Assembly: GCF_015291705.1 (NCBI RefSeq) | Contig: NZ_CP030050.1 | Span: 8,370,001-8,434,000, forward strand | DNA length: 64,000 bases | Direction: 5' to 3' | From: Bradyrhizobium arachidis | GTDB taxonomy: Bacteria > Pseudomonadota > Alphaproteobacteria > Rhizobiales > Xanthobacteraceae | In this document: one piece after another, positions 9,526 to 19,015 of the stretch | Numbering within the stretch: position 1 is the first letter of the stretch | How the letters are laid out: each line of letters begins with the position of its first letter | Notes under the pieces: generated by a model | What the model was told of the DNA's origin: nothing | Databases searched by the model: none | What the model saw: the letters and a program-made list of their open reading frames with translations, nothing else | Made by a program: the position numbers and the translations under genes

Positions 9526-10731
9526 CTATCCTCCATATGGCGCAAGTATGAGGTCGCGATTGACGAGAACACGAACCGGGAAACCAGGTCGCACGGTCAG
9601 CGTGGGCTGGATGTTGAGACTGCGCCGAACTACCTGCTGTCCGGTCTGGTTCAGTGAGTCCGAGGCGCCGTGCCGCAATGCTTGGATGATTGCGCTGTCG
9701 TTGCTGTTGGTATCAGAGCCGGCTCCCAGTTCGGTCCCGACCGCCAGAAACGTGGACAGTGCCGCAGCCTTAAACAGCTCACCCCAGTGATTGTCGACCT
9801 GGTCTTCGAGGCCTGCATATCCTGCGGCATCAGCGCCAGGCTGCCGCTCGAGAACGATAGAACGTCCATTCGGCATGATCAACCGGGTCCAGACGAGCAG
9901 GACACGGGACTGGCCGAAAGCGACCTGGCTATCGTAGACCCCGATCAGACGCGCTCCCTGGGGCACAAGCAGAAAGCGGCCGGTCGGTGAGTCAAAAAGG
10001 TTCTCCATGACCTGCGCGGTCACTTGGCCTGGAAGGTCCGATCGGATCCCGGTGATAAGCGCCCCTGAAATCACCGTCCCAGCCTGCACGATGTATGGTG
10101 AAGAGGGTTTGGCAATACGGTCAGGGCTTACCGCTCGGCGGTCCACAGAGGCGTTCACGAAGGCAAGCTTGCGGTCCTGGCCGTTCTGCGCAGATCCATC
10201 ATCGCCAGTGCTCGTTGCATTCGGTGGCGTGACTCGGTCGTTTTCAACCGCCGCAGCGGGCGGACGCGCTCCGCCATTGATCGCAGCGAACAAATGGCTG
10301 GTGCGGGCTGCCTCGGTCTCTTGTTCCCGGCGCTGCTGCTCCGGATCGGCGCCGATCGCCGGTGACTGGCCCTGAGCGGCAAGGATCGGCCGACCAAGAT
10401 CGCCGGGGAGCGGCGGACCAAGCTGCGGGATTGGCTGGCGCGGAACGCCGGCATAGTCCTTCGGCAGCATCGTAATTCCGTCGGCAACATTGTGATGGTC
10501 GGTACTGTAAAGCTCATCGGCCGCTTGATTGCGTGGATGATTGCTCTGCAGCGACCACAGCACCGCTCCGCCGATGACAAGTAATGCAACTGCGCTCCCG
10601 CCGGCCAGGATCTTCCGCGACAATCGCGTCACGCGCGGATGCTCTGCTCTCAAGCGGAAGCTCCTGGACTGATCCTCTTGTGTCTCAGGCGGAGCGGCTT
10701 GTTCCTGATCGTTTCCATTCCGGGTGTTCAT
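9526..10731 (-). CDS. trbI: TrbI, conjugal transfer core-complex protein (VirB10-like)
   Basis: A 401-residue protein with a cytoplasmic N-terminus, one membrane helix around residues 43-60 and a proline-rich periplasmic linker. The C-terminal beta-barrel domain carries the family blocks VQAGTVISGALITGI and LIGVYDSQVAFGQ. TrbI spans inner and outer membranes and links the energised ATPases to the outer-membrane TrbG ring of the mating-pair channel. Its start overlaps the trbG stop by four bases (ATGA). Length and order are normal. Confidence 0.95.
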   Translation of the reverse strand: MNTRNGNDQEQAAPPETQEDQSRSFRLRAEHPRVTRLSRKILAGGSAVALLVIGGAVLWSLQSNHPRNQAADELYSTDHHNVADGITMLPKDYAGVPRQPIPQLGPPLPGDLGRPILAAQGQSPAIGADPEQQRREQETEAARTSHLFAAINGGARPPAAAVENDRVTPPNATSTGDDGSAQNGQDRKLAFVNASVDRRAVSPDRIAKPSSPYIVQAGTVISGALITGIRSDLPGQVTAQVMENLFDSPTGRFLLVPQGARLIGVYDSQVAFGQSRVLLVWTRLIMPNGRSIVLERQPGADAAGYAGLEDQVDNHWGELFKAAALSTFLAVGTELGAGSDTNSNDSAIIQALRHGASDSLNQTGQQVVRRSLNIQPTLTVRPGFPVRVLVNRDLILAPYGG

Positions 10732-11750
10732 GACGACGGCCTCCCGTCGGTCCGAACAATGCGGACCTTCTGCTGGTGCTCGCCGCCAAGCCGCAGTTCC
10801 GCGGCAGCAAATAGCCGATCGACGATCAATACGTTGCCGTAAGCGCGGTAGTTGACGAGTTCAGTCTTGCCGTCTGGACCGATGGCGAAGAGCGGAGGCA
10901 TCTCGCCCTGCACGATGCCTTGCGGGAATTCGACATAGACCTTGCGGCCATCGTCATATGCGGCGAGCGGCCGCCAGGGAGGACTGTCGCCTTCGATGGC
11001 ATAGCGGGAGATTCGCTGCGCCGGATCCGGAAGGACGGGCTTCAGAGCAGCTGAACGCGACCGTTCGCGTACCGTCTCAGGATAGTACCAGGCAACGGAT
11101 GGCATGTATGGCCGCTCGCGGGAGCGTAGCTCGATCAGGTAGGTGCGCCGGTCAGTATTGACCACCAGGTTGGTCTCGATCGAAGCTCGGGTCGGCTTGA
11201 CCAGGATGTGGACACGCCGTGTGTCCCCGCTCCCGCTCTCGGTATCGCCCACGACCCAGCGTACGGTATCTCCGGCCGCGATCGGCCCTGATCCCGTCAA
11301 CTGTTCTCCCTCCTCGAGCGCGATATCCGTGATCTGCCCCGGCGCGGCGTAAATCTGATAGAGCGCGCCGGGACTGTAGGCGTAGATTTGCGCCGCGTTG
11401 AAATAGCCCCGCTTGCGCGGTTCGACCCGGGCTGCGCTATTTGCTGTCTCAACCCGGCTCACGGGTTCAGCATCTTCCTTCTCTCCCGACTTGCCGCCGA
11501 GAGCGGGCTTCCAGAGGGGTGGAACGTGAAGCGATCGCGATCTGTCGTTGACAGCCACCGGCGTCGCCGATAGCGGAGGCACTTCGGTGTCATAGCTGAT
11601 CTCCGGCGGAATGTAGGTCGCGCACCCACCGAGCGCCGACGGACAAAGCAGAATAGCGGACAGAACTGCACGCTTCGAGTTCACGAACACGGTCCAAGCC
11701 GAATTGAGCTTGCTGCGCTTCGAATTGACGTCAAATTGCGTCTTGGTCAC
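10728..11750 (-). CDS. trbG: TrbG, outer-membrane channel protein (VirB9-like)
   Basis: A 340-residue TrbG/VirB9-type protein. It has a hydrophobic stretch ending in a lipobox-like ALGGC near residue 43, then the VirB9 domain with the YLIELRSRERPYMPSVAWYYP block and a C-terminal beta-rich part (LIVDRLFAAAELRLG). The N-terminus ahead of the signal region is about 25 residues longer than usual, so the true start may lie downstream of the ATG at 11750; that ATG is kept because it overlaps the trbF stop by four bases. Confidence 0.93.
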   Translation of the reverse strand: MTKTQFDVNSKRSKLNSAWTVFVNSKRAVLSAILLCPSALGGCATYIPPEISYDTEVPPLSATPVAVNDRSRSLHVPPLWKPALGGKSGEKEDAEPVSRVETANSAARVEPRKRGYFNAAQIYAYSPGALYQIYAAPGQITDIALEEGEQLTGSGPIAAGDTVRWVVGDTESGSGDTRRVHILVKPTRASIETNLVVNTDRRTYLIELRSRERPYMPSVAWYYPETVRERSRSAALKPVLPDPAQRISRYAIEGDSPPWRPLAAYDDGRKVYVEFPQGIVQGEMPPLFAIGPDGKTELVNYRAYGNVLIVDRLFAAAELRLGGEHQQKVRIVRTDGRPSS

Positions 11751-12430
11751 TGACTCAACTCCTTTGACCAGTTGATCGCGCGGACGTAAACGCCAAGCGG
11801 ATTCTTGCGCAGGCGTTCGGCGTCGCGGGGCGTCTCGATGACGATCGAGAGAATTGCAGTCCAGCGCTCAGTCGAGCTCAACGAACCGTTGTCGTAGGTG
11901 CGCTGGGTCCAAGCCGCCCGAAAGCTCTCCGAAGAGGCGCGAATGACGCTCGAGACCTCGACGGAGATTTGTGCCTTACCCAGCTTTGCGAACGGGTCGT
12001 TGTTGCGCGCGAAGTCGTTGAGCGCAGCCGCGCCGCGATCGGTTGTAAAATCATAGGCCCGAAGCCAGTTTTGGCGCAGAACGATTCCGTCGGCAGGTAG
12101 GCTCCTGACATCCTCGATAAAGCGCGCCAGATGGTAGGCAATCTGCGCATCAGTCGGCTGATAGTCGATGTTAGCTGGCGCAACCCTTTGGGCCTTTCCA
12201 AGATGATCGACCTCAACCACCCACGGCGTGATCGAGCCTTGATTTGATTGCCAGACAAGTCCACCCGCGAGACCGACTGAAAGCATCAAGCAACCGAATG
12301 CCATCAGGCGCCAGTTCTTCGCTTGCACTCGCGCCGATCCGATGCGTTCGTCCCAAACCTGAGCTGCCTTTTGATAAGGCGTAGTCGGCTCGGGCATTCG
12401 CCCGTAGTGTACTGATGATCGTTTGAACAT
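11747..12430 (-). CDS. trbF: TrbF, conjugal transfer protein (VirB8-like)
   Basis: A 227-residue VirB8-type protein with a cytoplasmic N-terminus (YQKAAQVWDERIGSARVQAKNW), one membrane helix near 45-62 and a periplasmic NTF2-like domain containing the WLRAYDFTTDRG and TQRTYDNGSLSSTERW blocks. VirB8 proteins nucleate the core complex at the inner membrane. The frame is open to 12616, but the ATG at 12430 gives the family N-terminus. The 79-base gap to trbL is the largest within the operon. Confidence 0.93.
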   Translation of the reverse strand: MFKRSSVHYGRMPEPTTPYQKAAQVWDERIGSARVQAKNWRLMAFGCLMLSVGLAGGLVWQSNQGSITPWVVEVDHLGKAQRVAPANIDYQPTDAQIAYHLARFIEDVRSLPADGIVLRQNWLRAYDFTTDRGAAALNDFARNNDPFAKLGKAQISVEVSSVIRASSESFRAAWTQRTYDNGSLSSTERWTAILSIVIETPRDAERLRKNPLGVYVRAINWSKELSQ

Positions 12431-12509
12431 CGATGGTTGCCCCTGGTATCGAGTGATCGGTTTCAAGTCGTGCGGTGGCTCGGATTTTGAGGCGCTGTAG
12501 GGTGAGGTG

Positions 12510-13739
12510 TCAGCGCTCTCCTTCAGACAAATCGACGGATGAGCCGCTGCCACTATGATCGCCTGAGCGGACCGCTTGGCCGGCTGTTGATGCACCGTGC
12601 CGAATAGTCTCGGCACGCTTCATGCGTCGCGCCCAATCGGGTTGCCCTTCGGCCGAAGTGCTCGCGGCCGACGCACCGGTTTCCCCACCTCCGCCGAGTG
12701 CGGCGGCTGCACGACGCAACGGGCTCATGGCAGCCGAGGCGCCAGCCTCGGCAACGCCAGCAATGCCTCCGCTTCGATAGGCGGCGGACGCTCCGCTCCA
12801 GACGGCGCCCCCGCCGCGCGCGGCCCCAGCAATTGCGGCGCCAGCGAGACCAACACCGCCGGCGGCAAGACCCGCGCCCGCCGCAACAATGCCACCGGCA
12901 GCAAGGCCCGTTCCAACCGCGGCACCGGCACCGAGCTGAGGTCCGCCCGACACCAGGCCGTTTGCAATACCCGGACCGAAGATACCGAGGCCCAGCAAGG
13001 AGAGCGCCGCGAGCACCAGTGTCATCGCGTCCTCGATGGTTGGCTGATTGCCGCCAAAGCCAGCGGTGAACTGCGAGAACAGGGTCGATCCGATCCCGAC
13101 GATGACGGCCAGGACCAAGACTTTGATTCCGGAGGATATGACATTGCCCAGGACCCGCTCTGCTGCGAAGGCGGTCTTGCCAAACAAGCCAAACGGAATG
13201 AGCACGAAGCCGGCAAGCGTCGTGAGCTTGAACTCGATCAGGGTGACAAAGAGCTGGATCGCCAGAATGAAGAAGGCGAGCAACACCACGACCCAGGCGA
13301 ACAGGAGAACGACGATCTGGACGAAATTCTCGAAGAAGCTGATGTAGCCCATCAGGTTGGAGATCGAGTCGAGGAGCGGACGGCCGGCGTCGAGTCCGAC
13401 TTGAGCGATCTTTCCCGGCCGCAGGAAGTCCGACGCGGAGAGACTTGTGCCAGATGCCTTCAAGCCAAGACCGGCAAAGCTCTCGAAGACGATGCGCGCC
13501 AAGCTGTTCCAGTTGCCGATGAGGTAGGCAAAGACGCCCACGAAGAGCGTCTTCTTGACGAGACGGGCGATGATATCCTCGTCCGGCCCCCAACTCCAGA
13601 ACAACGCAGCAAGCGTAATGTCGATCGCGGCAAGAGTCGTGGCGAGATATCCGACGTCACTTCGCAGCAGCCCGAAGCCGTTATCGATATAACGCGTGAA
13701 CGTTTCCAAGAACTGGTCGATGATCCCCGTACCCGTCAT
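12510..13739 (-). CDS. trbL: TrbL, polytopic membrane protein (VirB6-like)
   Basis: A 409-residue P-type TrbL. Five or more hydrophobic helices lie between residues 30 and 270, followed by a long Gly/Ala-rich tail typical of TrbL. It forms the inner-membrane passage of the mating channel. The start ATG at 13739 overlaps the trbK stop by four bases; the upstream open frame to 13895 is disregarded because it would overlap most of the trbK tail. The gene is complete. Confidence 0.93.
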   Translation of the reverse strand: MTGTGIIDQFLETFTRYIDNGFGLLRSDVGYLATTLAAIDITLAALFWSWGPDEDIIARLVKKTLFVGVFAYLIGNWNSLARIVFESFAGLGLKASGTSLSASDFLRPGKIAQVGLDAGRPLLDSISNLMGYISFFENFVQIVVLLFAWVVVLLAFFILAIQLFVTLIEFKLTTLAGFVLIPFGLFGKTAFAAERVLGNVISSGIKVLVLAVIVGIGSTLFSQFTAGFGGNQPTIEDAMTLVLAALSLLGLGIFGPGIANGLVSGGPQLGAGAAVGTGLAAGGIVAAGAGLAAGGVGLAGAAIAGAARGGGAVWSGASAAYRSGGIAGVAEAGASAAMSPLRRAAAALGGGGETGASAASTSAEGQPDWARRMKRAETIRHGASTAGQAVRSGDHSGSGSSVDLSEGER

Positions 13740-14107
13740 GGCTTGCTCGCCTCGGGCGTCACCGGTTGCGGATATCCTTGCGGGATCCGGCTCTGGTCTT
13801 TTGGGGCGGGCGCCAACGTTACGGGCGGTTCCTCTTGGCCTGGAACAGCGGCACCGGCTTTCTTGCCCAAGAAGCGTCGCCGGTTTTCGGCCCAAACGCC
13901 CTTACATTGCCGATAATCCGCTGTTTCTTCCGGAGTGACGCCGCGGCAGCGCGCGAGGTCTGAGCTGGTTGCATCGGTCGTCTGCTCCGCCTTCGGTGTC
14001 GGCGGAGAATTGTCTCCGCCACGCAGCTGAATCGTGCAGGCAGCGACGGCTACTAGGCCGATTGTCGTAAGCAGCGACAAAGCCTTGAATGCCTTTAAGT
14101 CGGTCAT
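13736..14107 (-). CDS. trbK: TrbK-type entry-exclusion lipoprotein
   Basis: A 123-residue protein with a signal peptide (LSLLTTIGLVAVAAC) ending in a lipobox cysteine at residue 24, then a short domain with two cysteines (LARCRGVTPEETADY and RQCKG) and a proline-rich tail. It occupies the place of trbK between trbJ and trbL and matches the alternative TrbK family of alphaproteobacterial ICEs. TrbK proteins block redundant entry of the same element. The start codon shares one base with the trbJ stop (TAATG). Confidence 0.88.
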   Translation of the reverse strand: MTDLKAFKALSLLTTIGLVAVAACTIQLRGGDNSPPTPKAEQTTDATSSDLARCRGVTPEETADYRQCKGVWAENRRRFLGKKAGAAVPGQEEPPVTLAPAPKDQSRIPQGYPQPVTPEASKP

Positions 14108-14835
14108 TAGTGGAACATCTGCACGTTGGATGATTGATAGCCCTGCCCAGGTGTCAGGAAGCGCCGAAGTTGTTCTCGTCCCTGATCCTGGGCCGAGGCG
14201 CGCTGAGCTGATTCAAGACTCTGCGCCCGGCCTTGCGCCGTCACGACAGCGGTGAGGTCGCCGAGCTGCTGCGCGTTCAGCGCAAGGATCTGATTGCCAG
14301 CTTGCGTTGCCTGCAGAGCGCCGCTAGCGCCTTGGCTTGACGTTACGAGCGCGGACGTCTGGATGCGGTTAGTGTCGAGATTGTCAACGATGCCGGCTTG
14401 GACGCGAAGCGCGTCTTGTGTTGCCGCGTAAGTATTTTGCCACCGCGATTGAGCGTTGGTGACGAGCAACTGGCTGGATTGGTTTCCAGCGGCCGGCGCG
14501 TAGTTCGTCGAGAACGCGCGATCGATCTGCTGGACGTCGTAGGCAATGCGCTGCGCCTGGCCCAGTAATTGCTGGGTCCGCTGAATCGAGGATTGCAGTT
14601 GCTGCAACGATGAATACGGAAGGTTTGCCAGGTTCTTCGCCTGATTGATGAGCATCTGCGCCTCGTTCTGCAACGAGATGATCTGATTGTTGATCTGCTG
14701 GAGCTCCCGCGCGGCGGTCAGGACGTTCTGAACATAGTTGTTGGGATCGAAGACAATCAGCGCCCGTGCGGGCACCGCGACGCCAAGCACTAGCGCGACA
14801 GTGCCAGCGGCCGCCAACAGACCAAGACGCTTCAT
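14107..14835 (-). CDS. trbJ: TrbJ, VirB5-like pilus-associated protein
   Basis: A 242-residue secreted protein: an N-terminal signal peptide (MKRLGLLAAAGTVALV to AVPARA), then IVFDPNNYVQNVLTAARELQ, the hallmark of the TrbJ family, and long glutamine-rich helices. VirB5/TrbJ proteins sit at the pilus tip or surface. The frame is open to 15051, but only the ATG at 14835 starts with the signal peptide, and it overlaps the trbE stop by four bases. Confidence 0.94.
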   Translation of the reverse strand: MKRLGLLAAAGTVALVLGVAVPARALIVFDPNNYVQNVLTAARELQQINNQIISLQNEAQMLINQAKNLANLPYSSLQQLQSSIQRTQQLLGQAQRIAYDVQQIDRAFSTNYAPAAGNQSSQLLVTNAQSRWQNTYAATQDALRVQAGIVDNLDTNRIQTSALVTSSQGASGALQATQAGNQILALNAQQLGDLTAVVTAQGRAQSLESAQRASAQDQGREQLRRFLTPGQGYQSSNVQMFH

Positions 14836-17273
14836 AGCGGTTTCTCCAGATTGACGAGATTGGGGATCAGGTCGAGGGCCCAGGCGACGCCACGGTGCTG
14901 GAGCCAGGCGGGCACGAAGCCGTCGGCTCCATGTTCGGCGATGAGTTGCGTGATGACAGCCTGGTCTGTCTTGGAAGAGGCTGCGGTAAATGTGAGCGCA
15001 ATCTCGCCAAGACCAAGTTCGAACATCCGGTTGCCGCGACGAGACTGGCAATAGTAGTCGCGCTTTGGCGTTGCCCGGCTCAGAAGCTCGATCTGGCGGT
15101 CATTGAGGCCGAAGCGGCGGTAGATGGCAGTGATCTGCGGCTCGATCGCCCGTTCGTTCGGCAGCAACAATCGCGTTGGGCAGCTTTCGATGATGGCCGG
15201 CGCGATCGCAGATCCATCAATGTCCGAAAGCGACTGGGTGGCGAAGATAACGGACGCGTTCTTTTTCCGAAGCGTCTTCAGCCATTCCCGGAGTTGCCCT
15301 GCAAAATCCTCGTCATCGAGGGCAAGCCAGCCTTCGTCGACAATCAGGAGTGTTGGCCGGCCGTCGAGACGATCACCAATGCGATGGAAGAGGTACCCCA
15401 GCACGGCCGGCGCAGCACTCGTTCCGATCAAGCCTTCGGTCTCGAATGCCTGCACCGAGGCCTCGCCAAGGCGCTCGAATTCAGCATCGAGCAAGCGCCC
15501 GGATGGACCGCCGAGGCAATAAGGTTGCAAGGCGCGTTTCAGGGAGTTCGATTGCAGCAGAACCGACAGGCCCGTGAGGGTGCGCTCCTCCCTCGGCGCC
15601 GAGGCAAGAGACGTCAGCGCCGACCACAGGTGATCCTTGACCTCCGGGGTGATCTCAAGCTTTTCTCGCGCCAGGATCGCGCCGATCCATTCCGTCGCCC
15701 ACCCCCGCTCGACGGAATCGTCGATCCAGGCCAGCGGTTGCAGGGCGACGGGGTTCTCGTCTCCGGCAGACAGCGCACCGCCGAGATCATGCCAGTCGCC
15801 ATTCATGGCGAGCGCGGCCGCCCGGATTGAACCGCCGAAGTCAAACGCAAAAACCTGAGAGTTCGGATAGCGGCGGAACTGTAGCGCCATCAGCGCGAGT
15901 AGCACTGACTTGCCAGCGCCTGTCGGCCCCACCACGAGGGTATGACCGACATCGCCGACGTGGAGTGAGAATCGGAACGGCGTTGATCCCTCGGTCTTGC
16001 CGAACAGAAGCGGCGGACCCTTGAAGTGCAGATCCCTCGCCTCGCCGGCCCACACGGCCGACATCGGAATCATATGGGCGAGGTTGAGGGTCGATACCGG
16101 CGGCTGCCGCACATTGGCGTAGACGTGCCCGGGCAGACTGCCGAGCCACGCTTCAACGGCGTTCACCGTCTCGATCATACAGGTGAAATCGCGGCCCTGG
16201 ATGACCTTCTCGACCAACCTCAGCTTTTCGTCGGCAGCATTGGGATCGCGATCCCAGACGGTAATTGTTGCAGTGACAAAGGCTTGCCCGATCTGATCCG
16301 ACCCCAGTTCCTGCAAAGCCGCGTCGGCATCTATTGCCTTGTTGTGGGCGTCGGTATCGAGCAGCGTCGACGCCTCGTTCGTCATGACCTCCTTGAGAAT
16401 GGCGCCAATCGACTTTCGCTTGGCGAACCACTGCCGTCGAATCTTGGTCAGAAGCTTGGTGGCATCGATCTTGTCGAGCATGATTGCCCGGGTCGACCAC
16501 CGATACGAGAATGGCAGACGATTCAGGTCGTCCAGGATCCCCGGGGTCGTAGCGCCCGGAAAGCCGACAATCGTCAGGACCCGAAGATTGGCTGAGCCCA
16601 ACATTGGCTCTAGCCCGCCGGTCAACGGCTGGTCGGCCAAGAGCGCATCGATGTACATGGGAATTTCGGGCACCCGAACGCGGTGACGCTTGGTCGAGAT
16701 CGTCGAGTGCAGGTAGGTCAGTGTGTCCTGATCGTCGAGCCAGGCGCATTCGGGCATGAAGCCTTCGACGAGTTGCAGTACGCGGTTGGTTTGACCGACA
16801 AACCCGCGCAGCACCTCGTGCGCGTCGGCTCCAACGCTCCGATCGCGTCCCTCATAGAGTAGTCGCTCCGCCCTGGCGGCCCCCTCCTCGGGGGGCAGGT
16901 AAAGAAAGGTGAGGAAGTAACTGGATTCATAGTGAGCGTCCGCCTCTTCAAACTGAGCTCGGCGCTCAGCGTCGACCAGTGCGGACGCGACATCCGGAAA
17001 GGTGTTCGGCGGATAAGCACCCGCAAAATGGCGTTGCGCCTCAACGAAGACTGCCCAACCAGATCCCAGGCGGCGCAGGGCGTTATTCAGGCGACCCGCG
17101 ACGGCGACGAGTTCAGCCGGCACTGCGCTATCCAGGTCAGGTCCCCGGAACTTCGCCGTCCGTTGGAACGAGCCGTCCTTGTTCAGGATGATCCCCTCGT
17201 CGACCAAGGCGGCCCACGGCAGGAAGTCGGCAAGACGCGCGTTGGAATGGCGGTATTCGGCAAGGTTCATCAT
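14832..17273 (-). CDS. trbE: TrbE, conjugation ATPase (VirB4-like)
   Basis: An 813-residue VirB4-family ATPase. The N-terminus MMNLAEYRH fits the family, the Walker A is GPTGAGKSVLL in the middle of the protein and the Walker B is LLIVDEGWLAL near the C-terminal third, followed by the FATQSLSDI block. It powers pilus assembly and substrate transfer at the inner membrane. The ATG at 17273 was chosen over upstream starts because it aligns with the family start and leaves 10 bases to trbD. Confidence 0.96.
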   Translation of the reverse strand: MMNLAEYRHSNARLADFLPWAALVDEGIILNKDGSFQRTAKFRGPDLDSAVPAELVAVAGRLNNALRRLGSGWAVFVEAQRHFAGAYPPNTFPDVASALVDAERRAQFEEADAHYESSYFLTFLYLPPEEGAARAERLLYEGRDRSVGADAHEVLRGFVGQTNRVLQLVEGFMPECAWLDDQDTLTYLHSTISTKRHRVRVPEIPMYIDALLADQPLTGGLEPMLGSANLRVLTIVGFPGATTPGILDDLNRLPFSYRWSTRAIMLDKIDATKLLTKIRRQWFAKRKSIGAILKEVMTNEASTLLDTDAHNKAIDADAALQELGSDQIGQAFVTATITVWDRDPNAADEKLRLVEKVIQGRDFTCMIETVNAVEAWLGSLPGHVYANVRQPPVSTLNLAHMIPMSAVWAGEARDLHFKGPPLLFGKTEGSTPFRFSLHVGDVGHTLVVGPTGAGKSVLLALMALQFRRYPNSQVFAFDFGGSIRAAALAMNGDWHDLGGALSAGDENPVALQPLAWIDDSVERGWATEWIGAILAREKLEITPEVKDHLWSALTSLASAPREERTLTGLSVLLQSNSLKRALQPYCLGGPSGRLLDAEFERLGEASVQAFETEGLIGTSAAPAVLGYLFHRIGDRLDGRPTLLIVDEGWLALDDEDFAGQLREWLKTLRKKNASVIFATQSLSDIDGSAIAPAIIESCPTRLLLPNERAIEPQITAIYRRFGLNDRQIELLSRATPKRDYYCQSRRGNRMFELGLGEIALTFTAASSKTDQAVITQLIAEHGADGFVPAWLQHRGVAWALDLIPNLVNLEKPL

Positions 17274-17283
17274 ATTATCGAGC

Positions 17284-17547
17284 TCAGGTGTTGAGATGGC
17301 CGGGAATACGCAGATGTCGGCGCGCGACGTCGACAAAGGCTGGATCGCGCTTGGCGGCCCAGACGGCGGCCATGTGGCCGATGAACCAGAGGACAAGACC
17401 CGCGATCCAGAGCCGCAATCCCAGCCCAAGGGCTGCCGCAAGCGTGCCGTTCACGATCGCAACCGACCGCGGCGCGCCGCCCATCAGAATTGGCTCGGTG
17501 AGCGCGCGGTGAACGGGCACGACAAAGCCTGTGACCAGTTCATCCAT
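17284..17547 (-). CDS. trbD: TrbD, small membrane protein (VirB3-like)
   Basis: An 87-residue protein with two hydrophobic helices (about 26-43 and 46-64) flanked by VPVHRALTEPILMGG at the start and DPAFVDVARRHLRIPGH at the end, the TrbD/VirB3 pattern. It works with TrbE in pilus assembly. It starts on the last base of trbC and is followed after 10 bases by trbE. Confidence 0.93.
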   Translation of the reverse strand: MDELVTGFVVPVHRALTEPILMGGAPRSVAIVNGTLAAALGLGLRLWIAGLVLWFIGHMAAVWAAKRDPAFVDVARRHLRIPGHLNT

Positions 17548-17870
17548 CAGATCACCACGCCGCCGCCGAAGGAGAAGAACGACAGGAAGAAGCTCGAGGC
17601 GGCAAATGCGATCGACAGACCGAACACGATCTGGATCAGCCTGCGGAAACCACCTGACGAGTCACCGAACGCGAGCGTGAGCCCGGTCACGACGATGATG
17701 ATGACGGCGATGATCTTCGCGACCGGGCCTTCGACCGACTGCAAGATCTGATTAAGTGGCTGCTCCCACGGCATGTTCGAGCCAGCCGCCCACGCCGGCG
17801 CCGACGCCAAAAGCACCGCGCCGAAGGCGGCCAACGATGCACCTCTAAAAAAGCGAAATTGCTGACGCAT
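17547..17870 (-). CDS. trbC: TrbC, conjugative pilin precursor (VirB2-like)
   Basis: A 107-residue pilin precursor. A signal peptide with cleavage after APAWA near residue 28 is followed by NMPWEQPLNQILQSVEGP and two hydrophobic helices ending in GGGVVI. VirB2/TrbC subunits polymerise into the mating pilus; RP4 TrbC is circularised by TraF, which is also encoded here at 29057-29569. The ATG at 17870 is one base after the trbB stop. Confidence 0.94.
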   Translation of the reverse strand: MRQQFRFFRGASLAAFGAVLLASAPAWAAGSNMPWEQPLNQILQSVEGPVAKIIAVIIIVVTGLTLAFGDSSGGFRRLIQIVFGLSIAFAASSFFLSFFSFGGGVVI

Positions 17871-17871
17871 G

Positions 17872-18864
17872 TCAGTCTCCTGCTGATGAAAGGTTGTAGT
17901 CGCCGGTGGCACCAAGCCCCGTGACGAGGGCGAGCTCAGCGAGGCGACGGTCGGCGCCGCGCCCCGCAAGCACGGCAACGAGGTTGATGGTCTCGGCGAT
18001 CAAGGCGCGCGGAACCGTGATGACGGCTTCCTGGATGAGTTGCTCGAGCCGCCGCAGCGCACCAAGCGCACTGCCCGCGTGAATGGTCCCAATGCCGCCG
18101 GGGTGGCCTGTGCCCCATGCCTTGAGTAGATCGAGCGCTTCGGCACCGCGAACTTCGCCGACCGGAATACGGTCTGGACGCAGTCGCAGCGAGGAGCGAA
18201 CGAGGTCCGATAGCGTGGCCACGCCATCTTTGGTCCGCAAAGCCACGAGATTGGGCGCTTTGCATTGGAGTTCGCGTGTATCTTCGATCAGAACGACCCG
18301 ATCGGAGGTCTTCGCCACCTCCGCCAAGAGGGCGTTCGTCAAGGTCGTCTTGCCGGTCGATGTCCCGCCGGCGACGAGGATGTTCTTCCGTGCGGCGACC
18401 GCGTTCTGCAGGATCTTGGCCTGCTCCGAGGTCAAGATCCCACTGCCGACGTAGTCGTCGAGCGTAAACACAGCGACTGCGGGCTTGCGGATCGCAAAGG
18501 CCGGTGCCGCAACGACCGGGGGCAACAGACCTTCGAAGCGCTCGCCGGTCCCAGGCAATTCGGCCGAAACCCGTGGGGAGCCGGCATGCACCTCAGCGCC
18601 GACATGATGCGCGACCAGGCGAACAATGCGCTCACCGTCCGCTGCGGAGAGCGTTTCGCCTGTGTCGATCAGGCCATTCGACAACCGGTCGATCCACAGC
18701 CGCCCATCTGGGTTGAGCATCACCTCGATGATCGCTTCATCTTCGAGGTAACTGGCAATCGCCGGGCTGAGCGCGCTGCGCAGCATTCGTGCGCCGCGCG
18801 AACTCGCTTCCGATTGAATCGTATGGATTGCCACCGTTCGCCCCCACCGAATGAGAGCGTCCAC
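17872..18864 (-). CDS. trbB: TrbB, conjugation ATPase (VirB11-like)
   Basis: A 330-residue hexameric ATPase of the VirB11 type. Walker [10 protein letters not shown] is at 166-174, the IEDTRELQC block is the Walker-B-like Asp box and [14 protein letters not shown] is the His box. It starts the trb operon. A second in-frame ATG 26 codons in (LRSALSP) gives a length closer to other TrbB proteins, so the true start is uncertain. A terminator-like hairpin and then an MFS gene lie just upstream, so trbB must have a nearby promoter or rely on read-through. Confidence 0.95.
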   Translation of the reverse strand: MDALIRWGRTVAIHTIQSEASSRGARMLRSALSPAIASYLEDEAIIEVMLNPDGRLWIDRLSNGLIDTGETLSAADGERIVRLVAHHVGAEVHAGSPRVSAELPGTGERFEGLLPPVVAAPAFAIRKPAVAVFTLDDYVGSGILTSEQAKILQNAVAARKNILVAGGTSTGKTTLTNALLAEVAKTSDRVVLIEDTRELQCKAPNLVALRTKDGVATLSDLVRSSLRLRPDRIPVGEVRGAEALDLLKAWGTGHPGGIGTIHAGSALGALRRLEQLIQEAVITVPRALIAETINLVAVLAGRGADRRLAELALVTGLGATGDYNLSSAGD

Positions 18865-18889
18865 AGGCGCCCCTCAGATGGGAATGATT

Positions 18890-18915
18890 AAAAAAGGCAC
18901 CAATGGACTTGGTGC
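18890..18915 (-). terminator. Rho-independent terminator after the MFS gene
   Basis: On the minus strand GCACCAA (18915-18909) pairs perfectly with TTGGTGC (18903-18897) across a 5-base loop, and a run of six T follows (18895-18890) after one C. It lies between the MFS stop (19016) and the trbB start (18864), so it should stop MFS transcription before trbB. Confidence 0.75.
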
Positions 18916-18933
18916 AACAATGGCTTTCAGTGA

Positions 18934-18989
18934 TCGTAGATTGGCGTAGTAAAAGAAAGACAGAGAACTGGTCTCTAGGCCTACTCAAT
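18934..18989. repeat. Left copy of an imperfect direct repeat flanking the MFS gene
   Basis: About 56 bases starting TCGTAGATTGGCGTAG and ending CTACTCAAT. It resembles 20421-20478; over the first 24 bases 21 are identical. The two copies bracket the MFS gene in the same orientation. Confidence 0.6.
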
Positions 18990-19015
18990 CGGATCAGTTC
19001 GCCACGGGTTGCTGC

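Noticed and set aside
12597..13916. A 439-codon plus-strand open frame opposite trbL
   Set aside because: Antisense to trbL, whose membrane helices and operon overlaps are clear; the product is low-complexity and charged.
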